From the NCBI GenBank assembly GCA_963733145.1, contig CAVTCJ010000011.1:150845-214844 (forward strand): a stretch of DNA of 64,000 nucleotides, given 5' to 3'. Of this stretch, positions 9,324 to 18,054 are shown one piece after another (position 1 is the first letter of the stretch; each line of letters opens with the position of its first letter). Made by a program: the position numbers and the translations under genes. Source of the stretch: JAHIKV01 sp963733145. GTDB lineage: Bacteria > Planctomycetota > Planctomycetia > Pirellulales > Thermoguttaceae. Under the pieces are notes generated by a model. It was not told the origin of the DNA. It saw only the letters and a program-made list of their open reading frames with translations, and made no database searches.

Positions 9324-9845
9324 AAACCCAGCTTGCCCCGCCGCGCCGCGATGAGCGCTCCACCCCCAAAGCGCAGACGCATGAAACTATAGGATGGCGA
9401 AAACTGCCCGGCAAAATTATCGCCGCCGTTCGAGGCGGGTTCGGCCCTCGGCCGGCCTTCTCCATGCCGGATGAAGACCGGCTTGAGGTCAATTCACCAC
9501 ATGCCGCCGCGGTTTGGCAACGCCGGCGCGGGACCGCAACGTGGCGGCGTTGCATTTCAGCAACGCCGTTCAGTGCGTAGGGCGGGACAAGCAAAGCGCG
9601 GTCCCACCACGAAGTTACGCGGATTTTGGTGGGGCTGCGCTGCGCTTGTCCCATCCCATTACGCGAAGGCAACCATCTGTTTAGCGGCCGTCGCTACGAC
9701 GGCCCTGGTTCTGCCGCAAGCCGCCGCGATCCGCCGTAAAATTGGATACTTGTTGACCAACTGGAATTCCCCTGGTGAAACGCGCCGCGATCGGCGGCAC
9801 ATGGTGCGTTGCACGCACCCCACGAGACATTTTCTCCCGCCGGTG
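9324..9845. other. Gene-free spacer between the pilus block and the sigma factor
   Basis: It contains the second copy of the GGGCGGGACAAGC palindrome (about 9578-9660) and half of a TTTAGCGGCCGTCG element (9679-9707). No convincing coding frame. The long plus-strand frame crossing 9471-11537 is the antisense of the sigma gene. Confidence 0.6.
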
Positions 9846-11279
9846 TTACTGTGCCTGCGGGCAGTTTGCCGCAGGGGTGGGGAGCGGGACCTGGTCGATA
9901 AAGTCGGCCAGTTTGCTCGAACAGGAAGGGTGTTGCAGCTTGCGGAGCGCTTCGCATTCGATCTGGCGGATGCGTTCCCGAGTGACGGAGAAGATCTTGC
10001 CGACTTCGGAAAGGGTGTAGGAATAGCCGTCGGAGAGTCCGTAGCGGAGGCGGATGATTTCCCGCTCGCGATAGTTGAGCGAACCGAGCACTTCGGCCAC
10101 GCCGGAGCGGAGCGATGCCTGGTTCAGTCCGAGCAGCGGGTCCTCGGCGCGATCGTCGGGGATCATCTCGCCGAGATAGTTTTCGCCCTGGTCGCCCATC
10201 GGGTCGTCCAGGGAGAGCATGCGGCGGTTCGCCCGGAGCGCGCGTTTGGTCGCGGCCACCGACATGCCGGCGGCTTGGGCGGTCTCTTCCAGGGTAGGCG
10301 TGCCCGTCTGCTGTTGGCTCAACATGCGGCCCGCCCCGAGGACTTTATCGACGGCGCCGAGCATGTGGACGGGGATGCGGATCGTGCGGCTGTGGTCGGC
10401 GATCGAGCGGCTGATGGCCTGGCGAATCCACCAGGTGGCGTAAGTCGAAAACTTGAAGCCCCGCGAAGGATCGAACTTGTCGACCGCCCGCAACAGGCCG
10501 GTGTTGCCTTCCTGGATCAGGTCGAGGAAGCTGATTCCCCGGTTGCGATAGCGTTTGGCGATCGAGACCACCAGCCGCAAGTTGGCGGTGGCCAGCGTTT
10601 GCCGGGCCTGGTTGTAGGTCCGCTGGATGGCCGCGATTCGCTCCAGGCGGCGGCGGAGTACGTTGGGCACGTCGCCGGCAATCATCACCAGACGGTGCAA
10701 ATCGCGGCGGATCGCGGCAATCTGCGCGGCTGCGTTCCCGCCCTGGTGTTCCGATTCCCGGAGGAAATCCAGTTCCCGGCCGGCGGCCTCCATCTTGAGG
10801 AAAACCTCTTTCAGTTTGCTCAACGCCATCTGGAGATATTGCTGCCTGATCGGCGTTTCTTCGACGAGGCGGATGGTCTTCGCCCGGCGAAGCATCAACC
10901 GCCGCCGAATTGCCCGGCGGTCGGCGCGGGAGCGGCGTTTGGAGATGGCGGCCGCGAAGTCGATCCGATTGCGGCGGAGCAGGTCGCGGATGGTGCGCAG
11001 ATTCGGACCGATCAGGGTCAGCAGACGTTGTTTCCGCCGGCGGTCGGCGAAGGAACCTTCGCAAATGACCTCGACGCGGATATTTCCGCGGGCGGCCTTT
11101 TCCAACATGCCCGCCGCCGCTTGCAGCATGTAGTCGCAGGAGAACATCGCATGACGGAGTTGCTCGCGGGTATGTTCGATCTGCCGGGCCGCGGCAAGTT
11201 CATCCCGGCGGTTGAGCAACGGGGTGTTGCTCATCTGCGTCAAATAGAGTTGCACCGGGTCTACCGGCTTTCCGCCCAT
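9846..11279 (-). CDS. RpoD/SigA-like RNA polymerase sigma factor
   Basis: Sigma-70 group 1/2 protein. Region 1.2 is DPVQLYLTQMSNTPLLNRRD. Region 2 runs from NLRLVVSIAKRYRNRG through GLLRAVDKFDPSRGFKFSTY to WWIRQAISRSIADHSRTIR. Region 3 is LEETAQAAGMSVAATKRALR. Region 4 is REREIIRLRYGLSDG and VTRERIRQIECEALRKL. Between regions 1.2 and 2 there is a basic insert of about 150 residues. Start ATG 11279 has AGGTGG six bases upstream; the frame open to 11390 is unlikely to be translated. 477 residues, intact. Planctomycetes often carry several such paralogues, so whether this is the main sigma is unknown. Confidence 0.88.
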   Translation of the reverse strand: MGGKPVDPVQLYLTQMSNTPLLNRRDELAAARQIEHTREQLRHAMFSCDYMLQAAAGMLEKAARGNIRVEVICEGSFADRRRKQRLLTLIGPNLRTIRDLLRRNRIDFAAAISKRRSRADRRAIRRRLMLRRAKTIRLVEETPIRQQYLQMALSKLKEVFLKMEAAGRELDFLRESEHQGGNAAAQIAAIRRDLHRLVMIAGDVPNVLRRRLERIAAIQRTYNQARQTLATANLRLVVSIAKRYRNRGISFLDLIQEGNTGLLRAVDKFDPSRGFKFSTYATWWIRQAISRSIADHSRTIRIPVHMLGAVDKVLGAGRMLSQQQTGTPTLEETAQAAGMSVAATKRALRANRRMLSLDDPMGDQGENYLGEMIPDDRAEDPLLGLNQASLRSGVAEVLGSLNYREREIIRLRYGLSDGYSYTLSEVGKIFSVTRERIRQIECEALRKLQHPSCSSKLADFIDQVPLPTPAANCPQAQ

Positions 11280-11394
11280 ATCGCCACCTTGTTCCGATTC
11301 ACAGAAGAGAGTTTGCCCGCCCGCCTTCCCGCTACACATAGAGTACGGGGAAGAACGGCAAAAGGTTCGCCGCGAACAAGCTCTCTCCACCGTT

Positions 11395-11400
11395 ATTATA
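11395..11400 (-). promoter_or_regulatory. Possible -10 box of the sigma factor gene
   Basis: A perfect TATAAT on the minus strand about 115 bases before the start codon. No good -35 hexamer is seen at 16-18 bases, so this is tentative. Confidence 0.35.
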
Positions 11401-11521
11401 GACGTCTGAACAAGGCAGAAGTTGCAGGAATTCCCTGTGGTAGAGAGTTGGATACATGCCGGGAGTTATATATCACCCCACCGAAGGAGGTACGGCCGCG
11501 ATTCCGGGCGGGCGCGCGGGG

Positions 11522-12313
11522 TTACACCAACTCCTGATAGACGCTCTCTACGACGCCCGCGTCGATCTGCTGGAGGTTTTGGCCGGCCCCGGCCAGCAGG
11601 GCCAATTCGGCCAACTGGGACACGCGGCGAGGTATCCCGTGCGAAACCTCCTGCAAACGGTCAACCGCCGGGGGCGTGAAGATCGGCGTTTGCCGGCCGG
11701 CCTGGACGAGACGCCGGTTGACGAACTGCTCGGTTTCCCGCCGCTGCCAGGGCTCCACGTCGATCCGCAGATCGATCAGCGCCGTCAGCGATCCGTCCAG
11801 CCGGGCCATCCCCTCGTTGCGGCCGGCCAGGACGATGCTCAACCGCATCTCGGGCGAAGTGTCGAAGCGCGCCAACCGGGCGACGTGCCGCTGCACCGCG
11901 CGATCGGCCAGGTCCGCGTCGTCCAACAGAATCACGGTTTCCATCTGCTGATAGCGGTATTCGATCAGCCGATCGGTCAGCATCCGCCACAGCCCGGCCG
12001 TGGACTGCGTCGGCTCGGGATTCAAGCCCCACTCGGTTGCCAGAAGATAAAGCATCTCCGTCGGCTCGACGTCCAGCAGGCTGATCTTAGCCACGGGCCA
12101 GCCGCGGCGGCGAAGCCCATCGGCGAAAACCTCCAGCAGCAACGACTTCCCGCTCCCCGACGGACCGATCAACAGACCGAGCCGGTTGTGTTGCTCGACG
12201 AGGAAATCCAGCCGGGACAGGGCCTCCTCGTGGGTGGGGCTTTCGTAAAACATCCCCGGATCGACCGTGCCGCGAAATGGCGATTCCCGTAGACCCCAGT
12301 GTGATTCGTACAT
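11522..12313 (-). CDS. ExeA/GspA-type AAA+ ATPase
   Basis: AAA ATPase of the ExeA family, known to help place secretins through the peptidoglycan in type II secretion. It begins MYESHWGLRESPFRGTVDP, the standard ExeA start, then the Walker A GPSGSGKSLLLE, Walker B ETVILLDDADL, and sensor region LSIVLAGRNEG. About 263 residues from ATG 12313 (frame open to 12355). It lacks the C-terminal peptidoglycan-binding domain of long ExeA proteins. It is on the same strand as the pilus block and separated from it by the sigma gene. Intact. Confidence 0.83.
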   Translation of the reverse strand: MYESHWGLRESPFRGTVDPGMFYESPTHEEALSRLDFLVEQHNRLGLLIGPSGSGKSLLLEVFADGLRRRGWPVAKISLLDVEPTEMLYLLATEWGLNPEPTQSTAGLWRMLTDRLIEYRYQQMETVILLDDADLADRAVQRHVARLARFDTSPEMRLSIVLAGRNEGMARLDGSLTALIDLRIDVEPWQRRETEQFVNRRLVQAGRQTPIFTPPAVDRLQEVSHGIPRRVSQLAELALLAGAGQNLQQIDAGVVESVYQELV

Positions 12314-12540
12314 TGCTTTGTGCTCCCTGGATACTCCGTCCCGTATATCCGCCATTATCGGTATAATCGAGCAGACAACTTGACAGAAGTGGCTGAGCGG
12401 TTTGACCAGCTAGAGTTTACTAATTATCAGCCTGTGACAATACGCAGGAATCGCCGTGTTCATCTTGACGGACGAACTCGGGGTACAGGCGACGCAGTTT
12501 GACGCGCACGTCATCGGTCGGGAACTGCCGGTTGACCTGG

Positions 12541-12670
12541 TTAACCCGGATTATTCATAAACACGAAGGAACATTGTCATTCTGAGCGCAGCGAAGAATC
12601 TGGGCTGTTTGCGGCGCATCGGAGATCCTTCGCTGCGCTCAGGATGACGTTTATGAATAATCCGGGTTAA
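12541..12670. mobile_element. MITE-A copy 1 (130 bp)
   Basis: Non-coding element with perfect inverted ends of about 22 bases (outer part TTAACCCGGATTATTCAT). Inside are inverted CATTCTGAGCGCAGCGAAGA and CTTCGCTGCGCTCAGGATGA arms. Nearly identical copies lie at 14235, 17859 and 24331. Size, ends and lack of coding match a miniature inverted-repeat transposable element; the mobilising transposase is not identified. Confidence 0.85.
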
Positions 12671-12730
12671 GGATCGGCAAATTAATAACTGTCGCATTTC
12701 AGAAGGGGACAGCTATTAATTTGCCGATCC
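12671..12730. repeat. 60-bp hairpin abutting MITE-A copy 1
   Basis: Arms GGATCGGCAAATTAATA and TATTAATTTGCCGATCC are inverted, with one mismatch in the extended arm, around a short loop. It joins the MITE end directly. Confidence 0.75.
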
Positions 12731-12738
12731 TTGGCGCG

Positions 12739-12880
12739 ATGGGCAAGCCCGTAAAGGTCGTCGTCAAGGGCCGCGCCGTTTTCCTCTGCTGCACCGGTTG
12801 CAAGAAGAAGTTCTTTGCCAACCCTGACAAGTACGTCAAGAAGCTCGACGAGCAGTCCCCACAGTGTGTGGCAAGAAATC
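12739..12880 (+). pseudogene. Fragment of a TRASH/YHS-type metal-binding domain protein
   Basis: The frame encodes GKPVKVVVKGRAVFLCC then TGCKKKFFANPDKYVKKL, the Cys-Cys-x2-Cys and DPDKY-like pattern of TRASH/YHS domains found in heavy-metal proteins. It is cut on both sides: upstream is the 60-bp hairpin, downstream another palindromic repeat takes over. It looks like a remnant rather than a working gene. Confidence 0.6.
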
Positions 12881-12992
12881 CTGGCAAAGCGGTCATTCTG
12901 AGCGGAGCGAAGAATCTCTGTGATTCCAGCCAGATTCTTCGCTACGCTCAGAATGACGCCAACTCCATAAAATCTTGCCGCACACTCCCCAC
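12864..12992. repeat. Palindromic repeat related to the MITE-A core
   Basis: Arms CATTCTGAGCGGAGCGAAGA and TCTTCGCTACGCTCAGAATG are inverted and resemble the MITE-A inner arms. The outer sequences GTGTGGCAAGA and TCTTGCCGCACAC are also inverted. From here to the next gene (about 13180) nothing else is recognisable. Confidence 0.65.
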
Positions 12993-13187
12993 ATCTTGCA
13001 GCAGGTGCTATGGGCCGGTTATGCTACTTGTGGCGCTTGTGCCGAAGCCGATCAATCTCGGCCGCCCCATAGGACCGGCGTAATCGGCCCTTGATAATCT
13101 CCCCAATGGAATTCGTGTCTTGGTGTCTTTGTAGTATTTTGACTCTTGCTTTGTCATTTCACCTTCAAGTTGACAGAATCCTACGAT

Positions 13188-14158
13188 GACGTTCATTTTA
13201 CCCGCTACGCTTTCGACCGATCATTCAACAATATCTGTGGGGGGGTCGTCGCCTGGAGTCCTCCCTGGGAAAGGAGTTGCCCCGCGGCGGCACTTGCGCG
13301 GAAAGTTGGGAGATCGTCGATCGCGGGCCGGAGCAGAGCGTCGTCCAATTCGGACCTTTGGCCGAGTCCACCCTGGGTCGGCTCGTCCGCGGGCGGGGCA
13401 ACGAATTGCTCGGCCGCCATCATCCTTTGCCCGGGTTTCCTCTGCTGTTGAAGTTCCTCGACGCCGCCGCGACCCTGTCGGTTCAGGTCCATCCGGACGA
13501 CGCCCGCGCAGGAAGACTCGATCCACCTGAGTTGGGCAAGACCGAGGCCTGGGTGGTGCTGGAAGCCGAGAACGGGGCCAGAATCTATGCCGGCCTGAAA
13601 CCCGGCGTCGACCGTGACGCCCTGGCCACCGCCATCGACCAAGGCCGCTGCCAGGACTGCCTGCACTCCTTCGAGCCTTCGCCGGGCGATTGCGTCTTCC
13701 TGCCCGCCGGAACGGTTCATGCCCTGGGAATGGGTCTGTTGGTCGCCGAGATACAACAATCGAGTGACGTGACCTATCGGCTGTTCGATTGGAACCGCAC
13801 AGGCGCCGACGGCCGGCCACGACCGCTGCACGTCAAAAAGGGCCTCGACGCGATCGACTTCGACCGCGGCCCTGTCGAACCGCAACGCCCTCGTGCCACC
13901 GAGCGGCCGGAGATTGTCCGGCTTGTTGAATGCGATAAGTTCGTCATGGACCGCTGGAACTTCAACGCCGAAATGTCGATCGGGGGCGACGATCGTTGTC
14001 ATATCCTGGCGATCTTGGCGGGAGCGATCCGCATCGAAGGCGACCCGGCCGTCGCGCCGCTGCCACGTGGCGGAACCGCGCTCCTGCCGGCCTCGTTGGG
14101 CAATGTCCGGCTAACCCCCCAAGGGAACGTGGCCCTGCTGGACATCTATCTGCCGTAA
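13188..14158 (+). CDS. manA: Mannose-6-phosphate isomerase, class I
   Basis: Zinc isomerase converting mannose-6-phosphate and fructose-6-phosphate. Reading from 13188 gives YPLRFRPIIQQYLWGGRRL, the class I N-terminus. Then come CAESWEIVD, LLKFLDAAATLSVQVHPDD (metal-site His and Gln), EAWVVLEAENGARIYAG, and CVFLPAGTVHALG with VAEIQQSSDVTYRLFDW (the remaining metal and active-site residues). The frame has no ATG/GTG at its start: it opens right after a TGA at 13188, while ATG 13186 is one base out of frame, so a single-base indel near 13197 probably separates start and body. The body is intact to TAA 14158, about 320 residues. Confidence 0.85.
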
Positions 14159-14190
14159 TCGCCGTCGTCTAATGACTTGCCCAACTACAT

Positions 14191-14396
14191 TGTAGGAGGC
14201 GACTCCTGTCGCCGAATGAACTTGGAAATGCGCCTAACCCGGATTATTCATAAACACGAAGGAACATTGTCATTCTGAGCGCAGCGAAGAATCTGGGCTG
14301 TTTGCGGCGCATCGGAGATCCTTCGCTGCGCTCAGGATGACGTTTATGAATAATCCGGGCTAAATCGACGACGGGAGTCGCCTCCTACAGTGTCCG
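14191..14396. repeat. 'TGTAGGAGGCGACTCC' palindrome split by MITE-A
   Basis: The left arm (TGTAGGAGGCGACTCCTGTC, 14191 onward) and right arm (GGGAGTCGCCTCCTACAGTG, ending 14396) are inverted. MITE-A copy 2 lies between them. An uninterrupted relative is at 19308-19383. Confidence 0.7.
14235..14363. mobile_element. MITE-A copy 2
   Basis: Same element as at 12541, about 129 bp, with ends TAACCCGGATTATTCATA and its inverted partner (one mismatch at the right end, GGGCTAA). It lies inside another palindrome. Confidence 0.85.
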
Positions 14397-14492
14397 CAGT
14401 AATTTTCCCTGTAACCGCCGGCCGACCCGCCGTGTATACATCTCCAGTACGGGTCGTTTACAATATGGGTAACCAATTTAACGAGGTGAGAA

Positions 14493-15473
14493 ATGAGAGT
14501 CTATCTGGGATTGGCGATGGCGGTCGTTTTGGGGTTGGCCGGTTCATTGCGGGCCGAGCCGCTGAATCTCGAACAAGTCGCCGCCAACGCGAAATGGGTG
14601 GCGCACGTGGACTTCGACGCGATGCACGGATCGAGCGTGGCCAAGGAAGTCCGCGAGCATTTTATGAAAATGCACCCCAAGGCCGAAGAACATCTGGCCA
14701 AGATCCGCGAGGTGTGGCATTTCAACCCCATCGCCGATCTGCACGGAGTGACCATCTACGGCGCGCAGATCAAGAAGGACACCGGCGTGGCGATCGTCCA
14801 TGCCAAGGTCGATCAAGAGTTGTTGCTGGACAAGGCCCGAAAGGCGCCGCAACACCATGAAGAAACCTACGGGCAGTATCAATTGCATACCTGGAAGCAC
14901 TCCGAAGGCAAAAAGCGCGAACGCATGATGACCGGCGTGTTCTACCGGCCGGACGTGATCGTCTTCGGCAGTTCGGTCGATGAAGTAAAGGCCGCCTTGG
15001 ATGTGCTCGACGGCACGAAGCCCAACCTGGCCGGCAAGCATTCGCCGCTGGCCGCTCCGGTCCCGCAGGGCACGATGCTCCTGGCCCGCGTGGTCGGTCT
15101 GGCGGAAGCCGCCGACCTGCCCGCAAAGTGCCCCATGGCCAAACAGATCGAATCGCTCTCGTTGGCGATCGGCGAAAAACAGGGAGAATCATTCGTCAAG
15201 GGCAAAGTCGTGGCGAAGAAGGCCGAACTGGCCCAGCAAATGAAGGCCGTCGTCGACGGCTTCCGCGCTATGGCGACGATTGCCCACGGCAGCGACGCCG
15301 AGGCGATGAAAATCATCAATGCCCTGAAAGTCGAAATCGAAGGCAACGAGCTTGAGATCGAGTGGCGGGCGCCGGCCGGAATGGTTTGGAAGCATCTGAA
15401 AAAGATGGAGGAGATGAAGAAGGCCCACAAGCAGCACGGCGGCCCGAACCGGAAGCATCACGAGGAGAAGTAA
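14493..15473 (+). CDS. Secreted protein of unknown function
   Basis: 326 residues. It has a signal peptide (MRVYLGLAMAVVLGLAGSLRA, cut likely after LRA) and then a soluble domain with repeated alpha/beta blocks (GVTIYGAQIKKDTGVAIVHA, GVFYRPDVIVFGSSVDEVKA). The C-terminus is Lys/His-rich and charged. GAGGTG lies about six bases before the ATG. I do not recognise the family; the layout resembles planctomycete exported DUF proteins. It is followed by an ECF sigma/anti-sigma pair on the same strand. Intact. Confidence 0.75.
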   Translation: MRVYLGLAMAVVLGLAGSLRAEPLNLEQVAANAKWVAHVDFDAMHGSSVAKEVREHFMKMHPKAEEHLAKIREVWHFNPIADLHGVTIYGAQIKKDTGVAIVHAKVDQELLLDKARKAPQHHEETYGQYQLHTWKHSEGKKRERMMTGVFYRPDVIVFGSSVDEVKAALDVLDGTKPNLAGKHSPLAAPVPQGTMLLARVVGLAEAADLPAKCPMAKQIESLSLAIGEKQGESFVKGKVVAKKAELAQQMKAVVDGFRAMATIAHGSDAEAMKIINALKVEIEGNELEIEWRAPAGMVWKHLKKMEEMKKAHKQHGGPNRKHHEEK

Positions 15474-15497
15474 GCCGACTGAATCGCCGCATATTTC

Positions 15498-15632
15498 GTT
15501 GGGGTGGCAGTTCAACTGCCACCCCAACTTGTTGAAAAGGATAGTAGGGCGGGACAAGCTTTCGCGCGGTCCCACCACACGGATTTTCACGGATTTGGTG
15601 GGACTGCGCAAGGCTTGTCCCACCCTACGACA
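15498..15632. repeat. Two palindromic repeats before the ECF sigma gene
   Basis: 15500-15532 is a GGGGTGGCAGTTCAACTGCC palindrome. 15543-15632 is the third copy of the GTAGGGCGGGACAAGC element, with right arm GCTTGTCCCACCCTAC ending close to the next start codon. Confidence 0.7.
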
Positions 15633-15646
15633 ATAGAGTTACCGGC

Positions 15647-16279
15647 ATGACGCACAGCCCCGTTCCGCCTCAGACCAGCGACGAGGATCTCGCCCGCCGA
15701 GCCCAGCAGGGGTGCGCGGAGAGCTTCGAGAGCCTGTTGCGGCGGTTTCAGGTCCCGGTGCTGCATTTTTTTCGGCATCGGGGTGCGGCCGGCGACGCCG
15801 AGGACTTGACGCAGGAGACCTTTCTGCGGGCCTACGAAAATCTGCACCGCTATCGGACGCGGTGGCCGTTTTCGGCCTGGCTGTTCACGATCGCCCGGCA
15901 TACGAGCATCAACCACCATCGCCGGGCCCGGCCGGCGGTCGAGGGGTCCGACGTGGAAGCGGTCGTTTCGCCCGCCGCGGAGCCGTTGGACGAGATGGTC
16001 GCCGCCGAGGACCGCCGGCGTTTGTGGGACTTGGCCGCCGAGACGCTCGGCGAAGAGCAGACGACGGCCTTGTGGCTCTACTACGTCGAGGACATGCCGG
16101 TCCGCGGGGTCGCCTTGGTGCTGGAACGCACGGCGGGATCGGTGAAGGTGATGTTGTATCGCGCCCGCAAGAGGCTGCTGCCTCTGCTGGCCGAGTTGGA
16201 AGAGGGGCGGCCGCCGGACAACCGTCGAGAGAAACTGCCGCTTCGCGAAATCGAAAAAGTGGGGGCCGATCATGGCTAA
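15647..16279 (+). CDS. ECF-type RNA polymerase sigma factor
   Basis: 210-residue extracytoplasmic-function sigma factor. Region 2 runs from ESLLRRFQVPVLHFFRHRG to DAEDLTQETFLRAYENLHRY and WPFSAWLFTIARHTSINHHR. Region 4 is TTALWLYYVEDMPVRGVALV and GSVKVMLYRARKRLLPLL. Its stop overlaps the start of the following gene by eight bases, the usual coupling between an ECF sigma and its regulator. Intact. Confidence 0.88.
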   Translation: MTHSPVPPQTSDEDLARRAQQGCAESFESLLRRFQVPVLHFFRHRGAAGDAEDLTQETFLRAYENLHRYRTRWPFSAWLFTIARHTSINHHRRARPAVEGSDVEAVVSPAAEPLDEMVAAEDRRRLWDLAAETLGEEQTTALWLYYVEDMPVRGVALVLERTAGSVKVMLYRARKRLLPLLAELEEGRPPDNRREKLPLREIEKVGADHG

Positions 16280-16798
16280 CAACGAAAACCGTTCCGACGA
16301 CTTCCAAGACGCCCGTTTCGAGCCGCTGGCCGAGCGGCTCCGCCGGGAAGCGCTCGCCACGAAGCCGGCGTTTTCCGCAGCGCTGCATCAGCGAATCATC
16401 CGTTCCGTCGGGCAACGGCGTGCGGCCGTGGCGGTCCCGGCCGGGAGATTCCCGGCCGCCGGTCGGCGCTTCCGCGGCCTGGCGGCCGTAGCGGCGGCCG
16501 CTTGCCTGTTGGCGGCGGCAATCGCTTGGCGATTCGGCAGCGACCATTTGCGCCCTGACATACGACGCCGTTGCCGGAAAATCAGGTAGCGGAGGACACC
16601 TCCATCTTCAACGGCAAGATCGAGGACCTGCCGCCGATGGACGTCCTGACCGATCAGGCCTTTACGGGCCTCGACGGGTTTTTTGCCGAGTCCGATTATG
16701 CTCAGCCCATGAGCCAACTCGAGCACGACGCCCGGCTGGCCGCCGACTCGCTCCTGCAACGGCTCCCGCTCGACATGGAACTGGCCGGCGAACCATAG
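16272..16798 (+). CDS. Probable anti-sigma factor (one frameshift)
   Basis: The N-terminal half has a soluble helix region (ARFEPLAERLRREALATKPA) and a membrane helix (AAVAAAACLLAAAIAW). After a frameshift near 16556-16572 the C-terminal half continues as TPLPENQVAEDTSIFNGKIE. Joined length is about 175 residues with one membrane pass. No zinc-binding HxxxCxxC motif is visible, so the anti-sigma role rests on the overlap with the ECF gene and on topology. Confidence 0.6.
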
Positions 16799-16819
16799 TT
16801 TTCCTCGGAGACATCGTCG

Positions 16820-17838
16820 ATGTATTCCCGCACGCTGTTGATTCGTTCCGCGGCCGTCGGGCTGTTTGCCCTGCTGGGCCTGCTGGCGAAACTCGCGCCC
16901 GCCGAACCGGGGTCGAAATACGCGACAAGTCGGCCTCGAACACCGTCGAGACCGTCCTGCTCGACTGGCAAGATAAAACCCGGGACCGGGAGCTTCCGGT
17001 GAAAATCTACTTCCCCGCCAGCGGCAAAGGCCCGTTCCCGGTGATCGTCTTCTCGCACGGCCTGGGCGGCTCGCGCGAGGGCTACGAATACCTCGGCCGT
17101 TGCTGGGCCGGCCACGGCTACGTCTCGGTCCATCTCCAGCACAAGGGGAGCGATACGTCGGTCTGGAAAGGCAATCCGCAGCCGATGGAAGCCATGCGCA
17201 AGGCCGCCGCCGATCCTCGCAACGCCCTGGACCGGGCATACGACGTGCGGTTCGCCATAGACCAACTGGAACGGCTCGATAAGCAGAAGGGGCCGCTTCA
17301 AGGCCGGCTCGACCTCGCGTGCATCGGCATGGCCGGACATTCCTTCGGCGCGTGGACCACGCTGGCCGTTGCCGGCGAGGTCTTCGTCCGCGGCGGGAAG
17401 GAGGTCAGCCTGGCCGATCGCCGCATAAAGGCCGCCGTCGCCATGAGTGCGCCGGTCCCCCGCCACACCGACCTGGACAAGGCGTTTTCGGCGATGAACA
17501 TTCCCTGCCTCCACATGACCGGAACGCTCGACAACAGCCCCATCGGCGATACGAAGGCCCAACAGCGGCGGCTGCCTTTCGATCACAGCCGCGGCGCGGA
17601 CAGGTATCTGATAATTTTCAACGGCGGCGACCACATGATCTTTTCGGGCCGCCCGCGGATGTTGGGCGATGGCCGGAAGGACGCCGAGTTCCACAAACTC
17701 ATCTGCGTCGCCTCGACCGCCTTCTGGGACGCATATCTGGAGAATGCCGCCGCCGCGAAGAAGTTTCTGGTGGACGGCGGCTTGAAAAAGGCGTTGGACG
17801 GGCAGGCGACCTTCGAGGAGTCGCTTCAGAAAAAGTGA
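16820..17838 (+). CDS. Secreted alpha/beta hydrolase (dienelactone hydrolase-like)
   Basis: Serine hydrolase. The N-terminus has a signal peptide (IRSAAVGLFALLGLLAKLA); after a frameshift near 16910 the body reads VEIRDKSASNTVETVLLDW and continues in the 16999 frame. Oxyanion region VIVFSHGLGGSREGYEYLG, nucleophile elbow GMAGHSFGAWTTLA, acid region HMTGTLDNSP and catalytic His in FNGGDHMIF are all present. About 340 residues. It resembles the platelet-activating-factor acetylhydrolase/DLH superfamily; substrate unknown. Confidence 0.8.
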
Positions 17839-17858
17839 AAGTGATCGCGCCCATCAAA

Positions 17859-17992
17859 CACTAGCCCGGATTATTCATAAACACGAAGGAACATTGTCAT
17901 TCTGAGCGCAGCGGAGAATCTGGGCTGTTTGCGGCGCATCGGAGATCCTTCGCTGCGCTCAGGATGACGTTTATGAATAATCCGGGCTAGTG
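17859..17992. mobile_element. MITE-A copy 3
   Basis: Ends extend to CACTAGCCCGGATTATTCAT and its exact inverse, about 134 bp. It lies between two converging genes. Confidence 0.85.
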
Positions 17993-18007
17993 TTCACGCG
18001 ACCGATG

Positions 18008-18041
18008 TTGGGGCGGTAGTTGAACTGCCGCCCCAACTTAC
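18008..18041. repeat. Short 'GGGGCGGTAGTTGAACTGCC' palindrome
   Basis: Inverted repeat of the family at 4877 and 15500, adjacent to MITE-A copy 3 and just past the stop of the dehydrogenase gene. Confidence 0.65.
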
Positions 18042-18054
18042 ATGAAACAAAGGC

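Noticed and set aside
9471..11537. 688-residue plus-strand reading frame
   Set aside because: It is the antisense of the sigma factor and ExeA-adjacent DNA; its translation shows no domain while the minus strand shows full sigma motifs.
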